The notes under the pieces were generated by a model. That model was not told the origin of the DNA. It saw nothing but the letters and a program-made list of their open reading frames with translations, and did no database searches. Source: Adineta steineri (taxonomy: Eukaryota > Rotifera > Eurotatoria > Adinetida > Adinetidae). From it: a stretch of 64,000 nt of DNA. This document shows positions 1-11,864 of this stretch, piece by piece. Every line of letters begins with the position of its first letter. The stretch's first letter is position 1. The stretch spans positions 124,001 through 188,000 of the forward strand of contig CAJNOI010000077.1 in the NCBI GenBank assembly GCA_905250115.1. The letters are read 5' to 3'. A program made the position numbers and the translations under genes.

Positions 1-183
1 GATATAAATAAACGTTTATATGAACGTTGGCAAAAATTGTCTAATCGAATGAAATATAAATATGAATATCGTTCATATCTTGCTAAAAAACGTTTATATA
101 AAAAACAAGGCAAATCAATTCAATTAAAAAAACCTTCTTTTATTAAACGAATGTCATTAAAAACAATACAAAGAAATAAATAA
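1..183 (+). CDS. C-terminal end of an unknown basic protein (partial)
   Basis: Frame 1 is open from the first base of the window to a TAA at 181-183 and encodes 60 residues rich in Lys, Arg and Tyr, ending in KTIQRNK. The composition and codon use match the real exons nearby, and there is no internal stop. The 5' part lies outside the window. I do not recognise a family: no cysteine, membrane or catalytic motif is visible, only a highly basic, probably helical tail. It converges on the TTK-like gene, with 125 bp between the two stops. It is probably the last exon of a larger gene, but it could be a chance open frame. Confidence 0.5.
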   Translation, partial: DINKRLYERWQKLSNRMKYKYEYRSYLAKKRLYKKQGKSIQLKKPSFIKRMSLKTIQRNK

Positions 184-308
184 AAATTAACAATTAATGA
201 GCTCATCTTTCAATTCGAAATAGAAGAATTAGGACTCTCTCTCTCTCTCGCTCTTTTTTTTGTTTTATTTTATAAGATATGTTTTTCTTAAATAAACTAA
301 ATTAAATT

Positions 309-1545
309 TTATTGATTAGTAAAAAATGCATGTTGTAATAATTGATCAGCAGTCGGACGACGATTGGGATTTATTTGTAAACATTGTTTAAGTACATCAC
401 GTAAATGAGGATTTGTTGTTTGTGGAATAGTAGGATTATGTTTTAATCGAGCTATATGTGACATCTTATCATAATTATCTTGAACATGTTCAAATGGACG
501 ATAGCCAAAGATCATTTCAAATAAAAGAACACCTATTATAGAATTAAAAGAAGGATGTCATTTTTAGATTTTTACAAAATACAAATACAAACCAAGTGCC
601 CAAATATCTGATGCTCGACCTTGATGAGAAAATTGACCATTTTGTATTTGACATACTTCTGGTGGCATATATTCAGGTGTACCTTTGAATATTTTAGTAG
701 AATTTTACATTAAAACAAATATTATTTAAATATTTCCACCTGCAAATGGTCTTAATACAGATGCTTGTGATTGTGGTAAACGAAATGACAGACCTAAATC
801 AATAATACGAAGTTGACCACCTTGTGTCATAATAAAATTTTCTGGTTTAATATCTAAACAATATAATGAAGAAGAAGAAGAAGAAGTCAATCTTATTATT
901 TATAAATAAAATAATTGAATTACTTACCTGAATGAACAATACCATTTCGATGAAGTAATGAAACAGCTTCAACCATTTGTTGCCAATAATATTTAGCTTG
1001 AGCAATGCTCATTTTTTTTTCACTTGGTGATGCTTGTAATGGTAACATAAATCGAAAATCATGTCCAGTTTCCATAACAATTTTACCCGTTTGTGATTTC
1101 GAATCAAATTCATGATTATAAACTCTTATAACATATGGATTACGTGGTTGTAATTTCGTTAAATAACGAATTTCTTTAAAAAACATTTTTGAATGTCCAT
1201 GGCTATCGACTGGATCGAGATTTTGTACGACTTTTATTGCAACAGATTGTGTTGTTCGAGGATCATATGCAGCATAAACACGACTATGAAGTCCTTCGCC
1301 TAATAGACGAATAACTGTATATGGAACTCCATTAACATAGATTGTTGTTGCTTGAGATTTAGCATTTGCTAATGGAGCAGATGGTGATGTTTGTAAAGGA
1401 TGATTCCAGTTGGTAGGAGCAGGTAAAGCTAAAATGAAAAAAAAAGTTTTGTTTAGTTTTATCTATGAACATGAAAAATCTTACTGGCATCACATGTTGG
1501 TTTGTAATTGGCAGGAAATGGACGGAATGCATAAGCTACTTTCAT
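309..1545 (-). CDS. TTK: TTK/Mps1-like dual-specificity kinase
   Basis: Mps1 (TTK) kinases act at kinetochores in the spindle-assembly checkpoint. About five exons with short introns give roughly 390 residues, nearly all kinase domain. The start at 1543-1545 gives MKVAYAFRPFPANY, followed after one intron by a Pro/Ser-rich linker. Seen in order: glycine loop LLGEGLHSRVY, VAIKVV with the ATP-binding Lys, catalytic HSDIKPENF (HSD instead of HRD is typical of Mps1), and an activation segment ending TPEYMPPE, the Mps1 family form. The C-lobe ends in RRPTADQLLQHAFF. The magnesium motif is DLG, not DFG. The N-terminal TPR region of vertebrate TTK is not visible, so the protein is either short or upstream exons were missed in 1546-2394. 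Confidence 0.85.
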
Positions 1546-2394
1546 GATTTGATAATAGGTTCTTTTCTATTATATGGTGATGTGCGACGAGAGAGACATA
1601 CCTATGTATAATCAAATATACTTTTGCCCTTCTCGCTTTTCATTTCTTTCATGCACCTTCAAATAGAAACGTTCGTGTCTTGCTTCTACTCTTTTGTTAA
1701 TACTGTCTAATAATGTGTCAATTGGTCGATCATGAACTATTATATTCTGAACTGGATTCAAGGCCAAGGTTCTTTTCCTTTTTTTTCTTAGTGAACAATA
1801 CCGTCACACGTCTTACCTTTAATACACTGAAAAAAAATCGGCACGTCGAACAATATGTTGATTACCCATTTGAGCTGCTTGTCGCCGTTATTTATTCAAA
1901 ATATTGTTATCAACCATCCTCTTATACGAATATATCATATGCTTGTTACATGCTTGATTGATGTTTGTGTCGTATAGGTAGCTGAGCAACTGCTGATCCA
2001 CCGTTCGTCTTCTTTTTCTTTTTCTCTCTACTGCATTCAATTTACGTAAGATGAAAAAGAGAATACGTTGCGCGAATGAGGGCGAGTACTTATGCACATT
2101 TTTTTTGATATCCAGAATACGCACATTCATACAACTTGATTTTATAGTATCGATCATCATATTGAAGAAAAAAGAAAAAAAGAAATCGAAAGTTATTCAC
2201 ATCGACCTCACAACTCGCTGTGAAATAATCGTTCTTGAATTCATCATGGATTTTATTGATTATAGTGAGATGAAGAAAAAAGAAAAGTACATAAAAATAT
2301 GTTATTCAAAATGTCGATATGGAATCGTTTTTTTTATTTATTTTTTTTTTATTGAGAAAATAATCAGGTAATGTCATCTATGTCTGTTTAATCT
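1546..2394. other. Gene-free stretch upstream of the TTK-like gene
   Basis: This 850-bp stretch lies between the TTK start and the CCDC81 stop, both on the minus strand. Open frames of up to about 106 codons exist on both strands, but they are low-complexity Lys/Ile/Phe stretches with no domain and are best read as chance. It should hold the TTK promoter and the CCDC81 3' end. Missing 5' exons of TTK cannot be excluded. Confidence 0.5.
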
Positions 2395-5300
2395 TTAAAC
2401 CATAATACGTGCACCGGGAATATATCGTGTATCACTCCATACATTTGTTTTACCATAATTATCAAGATTACGTTGACATTGAGCACATCGTCTATATTGA
2501 TCACATTGTTCGTGTACAAGAATACCTTGTGGAGCTTTTAAATGCATTCTTTCATCTTCATCACGTTTATGTTTACCATCCATAGCATTTATCCAATCTG
2601 ATTCAAGATTTTTACGTATTTTTAAATCACGACGATGTCGTTCACGACGTTCCGATATGAGACTATTAAAGAAAAAAAATAAAAGAATTCGAAAAAAAAA
2701 ATAATAAATTTATATACTCGTCTTTCATAATATCTAATGCTTTTAATTCATATTCTTGTTCATGTATTTGTTTAAGTAATTGTTGCCGTTGTCGTTGTTC
2801 AATAAGTTCTTTTTCTTGACGAACTATATCTATTGCATGAAGACGACGTTGTTGTAATTCTTCAGTTGACATATCATTTAAACCAAAAAGAGTTTTATCA
2901 GGTTGATCCATTGGTTCAATGGGTTTACTTTGTATCTATTTTAAATAATTTATGACATTAGAATATCATAGATTTTTCTTTCAAATAAATTACTTGATTA
3001 AAAAGAGCATTCTTCAATTGTCCTTGTTGATGACGTTTATTTTTTAAATAACTTTCACGTTCTTGTGCTAATCTAAAATATATTTAGAATAAACAATGAT
3101 GTTTTTTTTTAATTTTCTTAAAATTTACGTTTCTGCTAATTGTATTTGTTCTAAACGTTCACTAAAATCTTTGTCTGATTTTTCTGCATAACGTTCTTCT
3201 TGTCGTGTTTTTATTTGTGCTTCAATTTGTCGAGCAAAGTCATGTTGTTTAATATAAGTAGGAGGTGTTCGAAGACGTTTTCGAAAAATAATCGAACGCT
3301 AAAAATATAAAAAATTAAAAATATCTATTTTTCTAAATTAGAAATTAGATATTCTACCGGTATTTCAAGTTCTTGTGTACGATCTAATTTTTTAGCTCTT
3401 GTTGCTTCTGCAATACCCAAATTGAACTATAAATTAAGTAAGTATATACATTTATTTTAGATAAATTTATACGAATACATACAGCTGCGACTTTTTGTCT
3501 TTCTTCTCGTGCCGCTTTTAATGCTGCCTACAAGAGAAAAAAGAATTTATTTGTAAAAATTTTCAAAATAATTTACATCTTGTTTTCTTTGTTCTTCCAT
3601 ATCTTTAGTATCTCGATAATGATTAAGTAATTTATCTTCTTCAGCTTCACGAATACGTTTTTCTTCATGTAAATAAACTGGTATATTTAATTTAGCACGT
3701 CGATGACATAATTGACACATATCTTGACCAATTCCAAAATGACCACATGTTGTTATTTGTGGAGAATCGACACAGACGGATTGTGATGATAATATACGAT
3801 CTGTTGGTGGACGATTGAAAGCAGATAAAGGGATATTTTCATTTGTTGAACGAGACATTACAGTACTTGGTCGTCGATTTCTAATTAAATAAATAGAAAA
3901 GATAAAATACTGAAAGACTTTGAATCAAGGGGGAAAAAGCAATTTATGATTTAGCGAGTTAAGCCGATTTTTATAACTTAAATTGAGCTTAGATGATTGA
4001 AAAATCACGTAAATGAAGTTCTACAACGTGACTTTACGGTGGTATAAGATTATTATTTCCTTAGCAATATACATGAGTCATACCAAGGAGGAAAGGCGAT
4101 TTGTGATTTAATTTTGATTTTCAGATGATTTAAATCAGTTTTTCCCCCCTTGCTTTGAATTAATGAATCAACTTGTAGCGATATAAAGTTTATAGTTATA
4201 TTTTATTTCCCCATGAGATCCGATAAGAAGTATATCGTTGATACAAACTATCAGTACCTCTGAGGGTCAGTGTGGGTGTAGGTGAGGACTACACCGACAC
4301 AAGATTAATGAACTCGAGCAATCCACAAAAAAATATATATATTAAAATTATTATTCTGATCTACTTTATGTCTTCTGTTAGACTCTTTATTTACAAGTAG
4401 TACTTGTATAATCATTGAAAAGTTCATTTATTAATAAATATTTTTATTGACATCCGCTATTAATAACTGTCAGACATTTCAATTATCTATTCTTTTTTTT
4501 AAATGAAACGATTCCATTAAAAAAGTTTAATGAATAATTTTTTTCTTTTTCTTCAATTATTTATAAATATCTAATAAATAGTTGATAAAAAGCTTTTTAA
4601 TACTAAAAAGTTATTTTATAAATTATCTAAATGTTTCATTATCATAATATTGTTTCTATTACCTTAACTACTAAAGAAAATTACTTTTCCTCTGCTTTAT
4701 TTTAATAATATGAAATCTTAATCTTACATTTGAATCTGTTCATTTTCAGGTTCAGGTTGATGCATTGATATTGATCGTCTTAATGATGTAAGAGCTGATG
4801 GTGGTGGTTTCTTCTTCATTGATGCTGCTGTTGATGGTCGAATAATATCCATTGAAGAGAAAAGTGATGCAATTGGAATAATTCCTTCATGTGTATTTTC
4901 TCTTCCGATTGTTTTAATTACGTGTCGACTTATTGTTGAATCTAAGATAGATTTATATGAATATCCTTGTCGTCCAACAATGGACTGTTGACGCTTAGAT
5001 CTCTTTGTTAACATCTCGTTCAAGTCAAATGAAAAGAAAAGTAATATAAGAATTTGTGAAAAAAAAGAGAGAAATATTTAGATTTTTTTTCTTTTTGTTC
5101 TTTCCGTTTTTCTAGCAAATAAGTAATTTTTTCTTCCATATTATAGATGTTAACCAGACCATACTTAGCTCTCGACAATTGATGTTATGTAAAGAGTGAT
5201 ATTGAAGAAAAGAATATTAAATATTTACATTAGAAAAATCAATCTCCAGATGTTTGAAATAACTCATTATTTAAATGGAACAAAATGTTTCTTTTCATAA

Positions 5301-7156
5301 TATTAAACATTTAATTTACCTTGTTGTAATTCATCATGTCTGTGATTATTTTCTTGTTCTTCATCACTATTTTGATTTTCTTCTTGTATGACTTGCATTG
5401 TTAGGTTACCAACACGGCTGTTAAGTCTATAGAAATACATAACAAACAAAAAATGATCACTTAAATTCTCGTTAATAATTAAAACTTCCTTCTAGAATAT
5501 TATATAATACTTATAGATTAAAAAAACATCATTGAAATCACAATAGGATGTATCAATAATTAATATTGATCTCGATTACTTAATATCATTATCTTCCAAA
5601 TCAATTGGAAACCTACCGTGGAAGAACAACATTTGAAGCTGTTGGTGGTCTAGTAGCTTCTCGTGCGGACATAACTGAATCACATGTTTGTGGCCTCTGA
5701 ATAAAAATAAGAATAGTTTTGCACAAAAAAAGAAACACAAATTTCTTACATTGCACATATTGTCAATAATAAGTTTACCATTTTCATCAACTGAACTAAC
5801 AAAATCTTTAAAAAATCTCATTTTAACTTTTCCATTATGTATTTGTAATTTTCCAATATGTGTAAATGTAAATTCTACATTACGTTGAGCAGCTATCGAA
5901 CGATTAAATACTTGTAAAACATGTTTAACACATAGATCAATTTGATCACGTGTATAAATTGATTGTGTTTGAATAAAAAAAAAATTCAATGGATGAACTG
6001 GTATTGAACCATTAACAGGATAACGAGTTGTTTTTAATCCATGTGTTTGAGCGATTTTTTCTGATAGAACAAAAACAGGTCGTTGAATAAGTAAATATTT
6101 ATTATTTCCAACATCAACACGTTTATGTATAAAACTGAATGTACCGAAACCAGGAATAGCAACACCCTAAGAAATTTTTTTATTCATTAATGAACAAAAA
6201 TTAATTAGTTTACTTTTGATTGTTTCATATAAGATTCTACATAAGTTGATACAGCGTCCCAAATTTTAACTACATCTATTGAAATAAATGAATATTTTTT
6301 AACTTTTTGTTTTGCTTTTTAAAAATAAAACATGAATTTCATCTATCATACTTCAAAATAATATATTTAAAAGCTCGTATAAAAACAAACAACCATGAGA
6401 CAAAGAGCAAAATAAATCGACATTCTGATTGAGAATTACAAGGGAAAAGAAATAGCATGTCATTAATTAAAGGAATTCAGCAATTAAGAAAGAAATACAT
6501 AGCTCTTACTTCGTTTATTCTTCTTCAATTAATATGATCCTATATATAAAGTAGTCATTTTACTTGAGGTCATCAGAAGGTATACTTCAAGTTTTTCATT
6601 GAAATAGAACCATAACTTTGAAAATTGAAATTTAATTTTATGAAGAAATTGATACATGATTTCAAATTAAAAAAGAAAGAATCTGATGTCTTAAAAATGA
6701 AACCTGATAAGTCTTTTAATAAGGCAATTAACGATAAAGTCAAAATACTGTGGAAAAAAAACAATTTTAGAAAATATAAAAATTAATTTTTTCTGCTTTA
6801 ATGAAGCAAAACAGAATTAATTTTTAAGATGTATTCATTCATCCATTGATAGACTTTTGATATTATATTGATTAAAATGATCTTCTATGTTACTCGAATA
6901 ATTGTCAGTTCATCATGGATTCAAAAAATAGCTGATACATATCATAATATTCAAATATATTTATATGAGTTCCTTATTCCAATATTATGATTATTTTATA
7001 CTTTTTTTTTTTTTAGTTGAATATAATAGATCATTAAGCATTAAAATTTAAAAAGAAGCTCGTCTTACCCTCATCAGATAGATTAGCAATAGAGGCAGAT
7101 GTTTGTTGTTTATTTCCATTAATATTTTGTGATAATTTATTAATATTATCCGTCAT
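2395..7156 (-). CDS. CCDC81: CCDC81, HU-domain and coiled-coil ciliary/centrosomal protein
   Basis: CCDC81 is a eukaryotic protein with bacterial HU-like folds at its N-terminus, associated with centrosomes and cilia. The start at 7154-7156 gives MTDNINKLSQN. HU domain 1 follows (VKIWDAVSTYVESYM, then KGVAIPGFGTFSF), and HU domain 2 lies in the exon at about 5750-5990 (CVKHVLQVFNRS, FTHIGKLQIHNGKVKM). After Pro/Ser/Arg-rich middle exons comes the CCDC81 signature CGHFGIGQDMCQLCHRRAK (about 3690-3760). Six or more coiled-coil exons lead to the C-terminus (YRRCAQCQRNLDNYG, PGARIMV). The exon at 4728-5023 joins the Cys-rich exon across an 847-bp intron (3881-4727), and the frame is kept. The assignment of small exons between 5020 and 5430 is uncertain. 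Most introns are 50-80 bp; the long one carries a transposon. Confidence 0.82.
3926..4152. mobile_element. hAT-like MITE in a CCDC81 intron
   Basis: This 227-bp non-autonomous element is bounded by inverted ends CAAGGGGGAAAAA and CAAGGGGGGAAAAA (second read on the minus strand). It is flanked by a perfect 8-bp direct repeat CTTTGAAT at 3918-3925 and 4153-4160. An 8-bp duplication and a YARNG start are hAT hallmarks. There is no coding capacity. It lies inside the 847-bp intron of CCDC81 and explains part of that intron's unusual length. Confidence 0.7.
4261..4300. repeat. Degenerate TGTGGG-like tract
   Basis: A 40-bp G/T-rich stretch (GAGGGTCAGTGTGGGTGTAG, then GTGAGG and ACACCGACAC) resembles degraded TGTGGG repeats. 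It sits inside the long CCDC81 intron, close to the hAT element. The ends ..GTG/CAC.. are weakly self-complementary. Confidence 0.35.
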
Positions 7157-7531
7157 AATTCAATTTCAGGCACTACTAAATTCTTCACAAAAATAATTTT
7201 CATCTGTTTCTATCATTTACACCCGCAAATAATATATTGTTGCTAAGCATTGTATTTAACTATTCAAAATAGATGTCGTTAATAATAATCGAGAAAAAAA
7301 AAAGATAACTCCATCTATTTTATCCTTCTTAACAAAGATGTATCAATGGTCAATAAGATTCAATCATTGATTAGTCGAGTATCATCTCATTCTTAGATTC
7401 ATTCATAATCAAAAATCATATCACCTTCAATGTTTACATTTTATTGTTCTTGATATTTTGACAAGTTGATTATTTTCTTATTCTTCAGACTACATGGTGT
7501 CATCAGTTTTGTTTATCATATTACGATAAGA
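7157..7531. promoter_or_regulatory. Bidirectional upstream region of CCDC81 and CK1 gamma
   Basis: A 375-bp stretch separates two divergent starts (CCDC81 on minus, casein kinase 1 gamma on plus). GTTGCTAAGCATTG at 7239-7252 resembles an RFX X-box with one good half-site (GTTGCY) and a poor second half. A likely 3' splice site at about 7489 suggests a 5' untranslated exon for the kinase. An in-frame ATG at 7466 precedes the chosen start but would add a non-conserved hydrophobic stretch. Confidence 0.4.
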
Positions 7532-10398
7532 ATGGACGAAAATGAAACAATAAACCATAATAATACTAATTCAAAACAACATGCTGCTGGCCCACAAGCA
7601 TCAACTGTGACAATCGCACCAAGTGATGCACGTACTGGCGGGCGTGGTCCAGGTTTAGCATCAACAACAATTGAAAAATCTAATGAAACAACAACATCAA
7701 CATCAGCGGCTGCTACTAGTAGTTCCGGTCCCAATGCCATGCTTATGGTTGGACCCAATTTTCGTGTTGGAAAAAGAATAGGAGCTGGAAATTTTGGAGA
7801 AATTCGTTTAGGAAAGAATTTGTATAATAATGAACATGTAGCGATTAAATTAGTAAGCAAATTCAAATAAATAAATCAAATTAAAAAAAACAAAAACGTA
7901 ATTATTTTTTAAGGAACCTATGAAATCTCGTGCACCACAACTTCATCTTGAATATCGATTTTATCGACAACTTGGAACTTGCGGTTTGTTATAAATTACA
8001 GAAAAACAAAAGACTAATTAATTTTATTTTGTTAGAGGGTGTGCCACAAGTACATTATTTTGGACCATGTGGAAAATATAATGCATTAGTTGTCGAATTA
8101 CTTGGACCCTCACTTGAAGATTTATTTGATAATTGCGATCGTAAATTTACACTTAAAACCGTCCTTATGCTTGCTATACAATTAGTATGAAAAACTATAA
8201 AATTGTAATGCAAAAATTATCTTTTCTTATGTTTAGATTACACGGATGGAATTTGTTCATTCAAAAAATTTAATTTATCGCGAGTAAGTTTTTTTTTGTT
8301 GGATGAAAATTATTGGAAACGAAATTTTTCTTTTAAGTGTTAAACCTGAAAATTTTCTTATTGGACGTTCGTCTACACGTAAACAACATTTAATTCATAT
8401 TATTGATTTTGGATTAGCTAAAGAATATATTGATCCCGATACTGGTCGACATATTCCATTTCGTGAACATAAAAGTTTAACTGGTTTGTTTAATCTTCCA
8501 AATATATTTATATATATCCATGAATTTCTTCTAGGAACTGCGAGATATATGAGTATTAATACTCATCTTGGAAAAGGTTCGATTATTATTTTCATATTCA
8601 AATATATTTTCTTTTTGCTATTATAGAACAAAGTCGTCGAGATGATCTGGAAGCATTGGGGCATATGTTTATGTATTTTTTACGTGGCAGTTTACCGGTA
8701 TAGTTTTTGACTAGACACTCGAAAGAGATATTAACCTAATGATTATCTCCCTGGTGAAAAAAAACATAATTTTAAACGTGTGTGCATATGAAAGAAAGGT
8801 TGAATAATACTATATTTAAAGTGTAATAGAACATTGATACTATCGACATATCTCAATTGGGCGTGTCTTGAATCATATGACCTTCAAGGGTAATACTTTT
8901 CCTCAATAGTATCTATTAATGAGATTTCTTAAAGAGATTATAATTTCTCAAATGTCATTTGAACTATTAAAAACATCTAGATAGAAAAATCAAGAGTGTA
9001 ACCAGAGATGAGTGTATATCGATATTTCACCACTCCTCTTAAGCCAAAAAAAAATAATAACGTAAGTAAGACATTTTTCTGCTGTCTATCGTTATCTTTG
9101 CTTCTTCCAATAGTAATTGATAGCCATATATCTATCGTTCTATTATGAAAAAAATTTCCATATACTTCCCCCTTGATAATTTCGCACTATTAACTGATTA
9201 ATTCATCGTATTTTTATCTTTTATTTTAGTGGCAAGGTTTAAAAGCGGAAACATTAAAAGAGCGTTATCAAAAAATAGGTGACACGAAACGTGCAACGCA
9301 CATTGATGTATTATGTCAGAGTCATCCTGGTATGAAAAAAATTTCTTATTCATTTTTTTATCTATAAATTCCTTTTATTATTATAGAAGAATTTGCTAAA
9401 TATTTAAAATATGTACGAAATTTAGATTTCTTCGAAACTCCAAATGTAAGAAGAAAAAAAAATTTTTTTTTGTGATTTTAAATTTTTTTCATTTTTAGTA
9501 TGAATATTTAAGAAAATTATTTAAAGATTTAATGGATTCAAGAAATTATGTTTGTGATTATAATTTTGATTGGGTAGAAAAAATGCAAAAATTAACAAAT
9601 AAAGTATGGAAATATTTTTAATTTTATTTGATTAATATTTTATTTGTTTTTTAGACTCCTACTAGTAATTCTCAATATCCAATATCAACTCAACCAGAAA
9701 CATCATCTAGTCCAGCTGTGCGACAACTTAGTAAAGTAAGTAAAAGATTTTTTTTTTAAAAGAATAAAATCCAAATAAGAAAAACATATCAATTAAATTT
9801 TCCCTTCCCTCTCAGACGGGCAAAGATGGTTCAGAATTTTTAAATGTACAGCCTTCACCATCAACACGACAAATACATGAATCAATACAGGTATTATAAT
9901 CGTCTGTCGTCCGTCCCATTCCTATAGATGAATGCATAGTAATTTTTATTGCTTTTCGTTAAGTTTAATAGAAATTATTTAAAAAGATTTTCTTTAAAAC
10001 TAAAACTACATTTTTCTTCTAGCCAACAAATACACTTGATGGAGATATTGTTCCAGAGCAAACACGTATTATTGCACCATCATCTCCGCCTACTGTTGAT
10101 GTTATTAGTGATACAAAGTAAGTCAGTTTTTCTTTTGTTTGAATTATAAATAATAAAAATTATTTTAGTCAAAAAGATTTCTTTTTTATTGATGATTATT
10201 CGAATAAGAAAGTGTAAGATGGGAACTAAATTATAAAAAAAAACGCCAACGATTCTTTTTTCTATGAAATCGCTTCTTCTTTTATCAAAATTTTGAAAAA
10301 AAATGAACAAAAATTATTTTATTTCATATCTGTTTAGGTGCTGTTGTTTTTTTAATCGTCGTACAAGACATGCAAATAATAAACAAACGAGAAAATAA
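7532..10398 (+). CDS. CSNK1G: Casein kinase 1 gamma
   Basis: CK1 gamma is a membrane-anchored Ser/Thr kinase that phosphorylates the Wnt co-receptor LRP6 and other plasma-membrane targets. About a dozen exons encode some 460 residues. A Thr/Ser/Asn-rich N-terminus leads to [93 protein letters not shown] (CK1 signature) and [21 protein letters not shown]. The C-terminus [12 protein letters not shown] matches the palmitoylated Cys-plus-basic anchor unique to the gamma subfamily. One intron (about 8698-9228) is 530 bp; the rest are short. Upstream of the final exon lies a 45-nt in-frame exon that can be included or skipped (see separate entry). The start at 7532 ([11 protein letters not shown]) was preferred over 7466. 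Confidence 0.93.
10169..10213 (+). other. CSNK1G: Predicted 45-nt cassette exon of CK1 gamma
   Basis: TATTTTAG precedes and GTGTAAGA follows this 45-nt stretch. Skipping it joins ACAAA to GTGCTG (DT-KCCCFF); including it gives [23 protein letters not shown]. Both versions stay in frame and keep the CCC anchor. If the downstream donor is not used, translation ends at TAA 10216-10218 region (NKKV stop) and the anchor is lost. The insert is acidic and aromatic and lies right before the lipid anchor. Confidence 0.6.
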
Positions 10399-11864
10399 AT
10401 GAACGAATATGGCATTAATTGCTTAAGAACAGTTTAACACATCAAATACGACGTGTAAGTTAAGAGAGAGAAAAAGGTTAGAAGGAACTCATGCTAAGAA
10501 AAAAAAACAATCGAGCATAATCAATCATTATTGCAATGGAGAAAAACAGCACGACCGTATGGTTCTATTCTTCTCATCGGAGGAGATCAAATATCGAAAT
10601 TAATATATTTACTTCAGGCTATATTGATCTTCTATAACAGAAGATTATTTTCTTTAATGATTAAATCTAAAATCTAAATATTTCAAATAGTTATAACCAC
10701 ATCACATCAAAAGAATCCATTAATAGAAGATGTACTAGGAAAAATGTTAGTATATAAAAAACAACATCCTTCTTTCTCGTGTTGTTAGTCATTAAGTCAA
10801 GAGCTTCATGCTTCAAAGTTTTATCCTAGTTTCCTCATCGGATGTAGTACAATCCTTCCGGATTCGGGATAGATAAAAACATTGGTATAGTTATCATTCA
10901 CGAAATACAAAATGAATTAAATCATTCGATCGGAAAATTTTTGTGAAATACAATTATAAATATAATTTGTTTTTTCGTTTTAGTGTTATGAAATCGGTTC
11001 TATATATCTTTGTATCTGCTCGTTTTCTTGTCTTTTCGTACAGTGATTTTGGCGTTGGTGAAAACTATAACGACACAAAATTCGCTGTTTATTCCTTCCA
11101 ATCGGCACTATGGATAAATCTTGCCGTTGCTCTCTTTTGTTTGTTTGTTGTTATTGAGTGCGTGCGTGTGTGTGTGTGTGTGTGTATTATTGTATTTCAA
11201 ATTATATCTTTTCTCTTGTCTACTGTGTCAACCTGCCCATTGTTAAAAACTTTCGCTTTATGCCTATTTTTCTCTTTCTCTTATTCTTTTGTTTTTTTGC
11301 TAGTGTCTGTGCTTGAGCGTGCTTTTTTTTAAGCGAAAAAAGAAACAAAAAAAAAAGAAAGATGAGATATTTTTTATTTATTATCTAAAAAGAAACCATC
11401 CTATTTAAAAAAAACAAAAATCCACCGAATAACATATTGAGAGAACAGTCTAGGTCAATTATATGTATATAAAAGACTGATAAGAACACATATATAAAAC
11501 TCTTTATCAGAAAAAAATTACGATTTAGTACACATTGAATTTTCGAAAATAATGATGTGTTCTTAAATTTTTTTTTTTTGTCAATAACTTTTTTCTTTTC
11601 TTTTTTTTCTCTGTACTGATTCTTACAGACTTAAACTTTTTTTTCTCTCTTTATCTTTCACTTAACGTTCGTCATATTTTCCTTTATATTATCATTTGTT
11701 ATGCGCTTATATGGTATGTGTGTGCGTGTGTGTATTGAGAAAAACAAAGAAAAATAAAGACATTAGCAGTCAAATATTGAAAAGAAAGAAAAAAAAAATA
11801 CACATATTATTATTATTATTATTGTTGTTGTTGTTGTTTTGTTTAAAGGTTATTTATTTTGATA
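10399..11864. other. Gene-free stretch between CK1 gamma and the serine racemase-like gene
   Basis: This 1.47-kb stretch holds the 3' end of CK1 gamma and the upstream region of the next gene. It contains a GT microsatellite (about 11166-11184), poly-A/T tracts and ATT/GTT triplet runs at 11805-11837. The long open frame over 10943-11332 is hydrophobic low-complexity sequence spanning the GT repeat and is not credible as a protein. Confidence 0.6.

Noticed and set aside
1713..2371. Overlapping open frames on both strands upstream of TTK
   Set aside because: Low-complexity Lys/Ile/Phe translation, no domain, mutually overlapping, and no splice partners that extend TTK or another family.
10943..11332. 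129-codon hydrophobic open frame
   Set aside because: It crosses a GT microsatellite and poly-T runs, which explain its Val/Cys and Phe/Ser-rich composition.
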